From positions 1 to 41,443 of the forward strand of contig JBOHTO010000026.1 in assembly GCA_050733695.1 (NCBI GenBank): a stretch of 41,443 nt of DNA, given 5' to 3'. Under the pieces are notes generated by a model that did not search any database, had not been told where the DNA came from, and worked only from the letters and a program-made list of their open reading frames with translations. The stretch comes from JBOHTO01 sp050733695 (GTDB lineage: Bacteria; Gemmatimonadota; Gemmatimonadetes; Gemmatimonadales; Gemmatimonadaceae). This document shows positions 40,228-41,443 of the stretch, piece after piece. The translations under genes were made by a program, and so were the position numbers. Positions within the stretch are counted from its first letter, which is position 1, and every line of letters begins with the position of its first letter.

Positions 40228-41443
40228 TCACCAAGCCGGATCAGCACCGCTTGCAGGCTGCGGCGGATCGCCGGCAGCGTCAGGCCGGGAGTTTTTTTTT
40301 CCGCGCAGCGTTTCCAGGACGAGGAACGCGTAGGCCATTGAGGCAAGCGTGACGTGATGATGCCACCCTGGCCACGAACGCCCTTCGAAATGATCGAGGC
40401 CGAGTTCATCCTTGAGTTCGCGATAATCCTGCTCGATACGCCAGCGCCCTTTCGCGAGGCGGACGGCACGCCGGAGCCCGAGCACTTCACCGGGGAGGTG
40501 CGCCAGCCAGTAGTGCGTCGGCGCGTCGGCGCCGCGCGGCCATTCGATCAGCAGCGCGAGGGGGGCCGTCGGCAGGTTGCGCGTAGTGGTCCAGCGGTGC
40601 GACGGCCACAGGGACGTCTGCGCGAAGCGCGAGCGCAGGGCCCCTTTGGTGCCCTGGCGCCACGTCACCGAGCGCCACGCGTCGGTGGGCAGCGTCGCGG
40701 CGATCGCATCCAACGCGAGCGGCTCGGACAGCGCGGCCCGGGGCACGCGACGCCGCGGGCGTCCTCGCCCCGTATACGGCGGGGGCCCGGCGGGGGCGGG
40801 CTGCTCGGACCACCCTTTCACGCTGGGCGCAACCTGGACACAGTACGGGAGCCCGCGCGCGGTGAGCGCGGCGCGGAAGTCGTGGCTCGTTCCGTACCCC
40901 GCATCCGCGAGCACCACCCGCGATCCCACGCCCCACGCGCGCACCCGATCGAGCGCGGCGAGGGCGAGATCGGCCTTGGTGTGATATGTCACGCTGTCCG
41001 GAACACGCGCGGCGGCCCGGCGGTCCGCATCCGCGATCCACGCCTCGGGCAGGAACAGGCCCCAGGTGAGGGGCAGACAGGCGCGGTCGGTGCCCAGATG
41101 GACACTCACCGCGACCTGGCAGTTCGCCGTCTTCCCGAGCGCCCCGCAGTACTGGCGGCCGACGCCGACCGACTGGTCGCCCTGCTTGGGGAAACTCGTC
41201 TCATCAATGATGAGCACCGCCTCCGGCAGCAGGCGATCGAGCAGCAGTCCGGTCAGGGCCGCCTGCACCGGCACCCACTCCCACGGGCTCTGATTCACGA
41301 ACTGCCGCAGCGCCTGCACGTCGGCGCCCGGGAGCCGCGCCACCATGGGCTCGATCGACTTGCGTTCCCCGTCCAGCAGCAAGCCGCGCACATACAGTCC
41401 GGCCTGCGTCCGACGCTCCACACGGCCGAGCAACGGGACGAGC
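40228..41443 (-). CDS. IS701-family DDE transposase, N-terminus outside the window, C-terminus split by an A9 tract
   Basis: The frame is open to the right edge, so the N-terminus is missing. DDE residues are visible: AVLIIDETSFPKQGDQSVG (first Asp), RVVLADAGYGTSHDFRAAL (second Asp) and GRWRIEQDYRELKDELGLDH (Glu), with FEGRSWPGWHHH following, as in IS701 transposases. Near the end, GGA-AAA-AAA-AAC (A9, 40292-40300 on the plus strand) precedes a tail of low resemblance (SRPDAAGDPPQPAS). The neighbouring frame downstream of the tract reads GLTLPAIRRSLQAVLIRLGD and stops at 40185, which looks like the genuine C-terminus. Either slippage produces the full protein or the copy is inactive. Confidence 0.9.
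   Translation of the reverse strand, partial: LVPLLGRVERRTQAGLYVRGLLLDGERKSIEPMVARLPGADVQALRQFVNQSPWEWVPVQAALTGLLLDRLLPEAVLIIDETSFPKQGDQSVGVGRQYCGALGKTANCQVAVSVHLGTDRACLPLTWGLFLPEAWIADADRRAAARVPDSVTYHTKADLALAALDRVRAWGVGSRVVLADAGYGTSHDFRAALTARGLPYCVQVAPSVKGWSEQPAPAGPPPYTGRGRPRRRVPRAALSEPLALDAIAATLPTDAWRSVTWRQGTKGALRSRFAQTSLWPSHRWTTTRNLPTAPLALLIEWPRGADAPTHYWLAHLPGEVLGLRRAVRLAKGRWRIEQDYRELKDELGLDHFEGRSWPGWHHHVTLASMAYAFLVLETLRGKKNSRPDAAGDPPQPASGADPAW
40292..40300 (-). other. A9 slippage tract in the transposase gene
   Basis: Nine T residues on the plus strand (A9 in the mRNA) sit where the reading frame should change to reach the conserved C-terminus. Removing one A would join the frames. Long A tracts support transcriptional or ribosomal slippage in insertion sequences. 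Confidence 0.7.

Larger units (their letters stand above)
40185..41443 (-). mobile_element. IS701-type insertion sequence, one end inside the window
   Basis: The element runs from near 40185 past the right edge. Its transposase gene fills most of it. The outer inverted repeat at the right is not visible and the left end is not exactly placed. The gene is GC-rich like its surroundings, so composition does not show recent arrival. Confidence 0.7.

Overview
This is a GC-rich chromosomal window from a free-living soil or sediment type bacterium. The gene set (a duplicated orphan MacB-type permease, ZU5-domain lipoprotein, futalosine-pathway menaquinone gene mqnD, alpha-type glutamine synthetase, split LigD end-joining proteins, abundant HD-GYP and CBS signalling proteins) best fits Gemmatimonadota or a neighbouring lineage. 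That is inference from gene content; no rRNA or tRNA gene is present to settle it.

Left edge (1-4.5 kb) is an accessory region. A BtuF-like fragment and a Dph6-like ATP pyrophosphatase overlap by one base, and the second gene stops inside a 60-bp hairpin site with the architecture of an integron attC. Next comes a PIN-toxin (VapC-like) gene with a 58-residue partner whose stop codon also lies in a second attC-like site. This looks like part of an integron cassette array; no integrase lies in the window. Then follow an IS110-type transposase broken by a 17-bp tandem duplication and an ECF sigma factor lacking its sigma-2 half.

4.6-17.3 kb holds two VOC-fold proteins, the Ada alkylation-repair regulator, a large MacB/FtsX permease, a YggX-like protein, a secreted family-3 glycoside hydrolase, an NrtR-type regulator with a degenerate Nudix box and a palindromic operator between its own -35 and -10, small hypotheticals, an NlpC/P60 peptidase, a three-part LigD operon (phosphoesterase, dead ligase remnant, polymerase) and a cold-shock protein.

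17.3-28.6 kb holds lipoproteins, a TPR/HD-GYP protein, an SPFH (stomatin) plus zinc-ribbon pair, a CtpA-type protease, a plasmid-type RepA initiator homologue, a phospholipase D/cardiolipin-synthase-like protein, a MerR-type regulator and a striking tripartite protein (acidic head, glycine-rich linker, histone H1-like Lys/Ser/Ala tail).

28.8-34.7 kb is a minus-strand run: CBS protein, zinc-ribbon membrane protein, MqnD, GAF-GAF-PAS histidine kinase and a receiver/HD-GYP response regulator, closed by a good terminator. 34.8-35.6 kb is a two-gene nucleotidyltransferase module resembling a toxin-antitoxin pair. 35.9-40.0 kb contains glnA, whose 3' end overlaps a convergent pair of cation:proton antiporters. 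The right edge is an IS701-type transposase that runs out of the window and carries an A9 slippage tract before its C-terminus.

The most distinctive items are the attC-like cassette sites, the LigD operon with an inactivated ligase, the NrtR operator/promoter arrangement and the H1-like tripartite protein.
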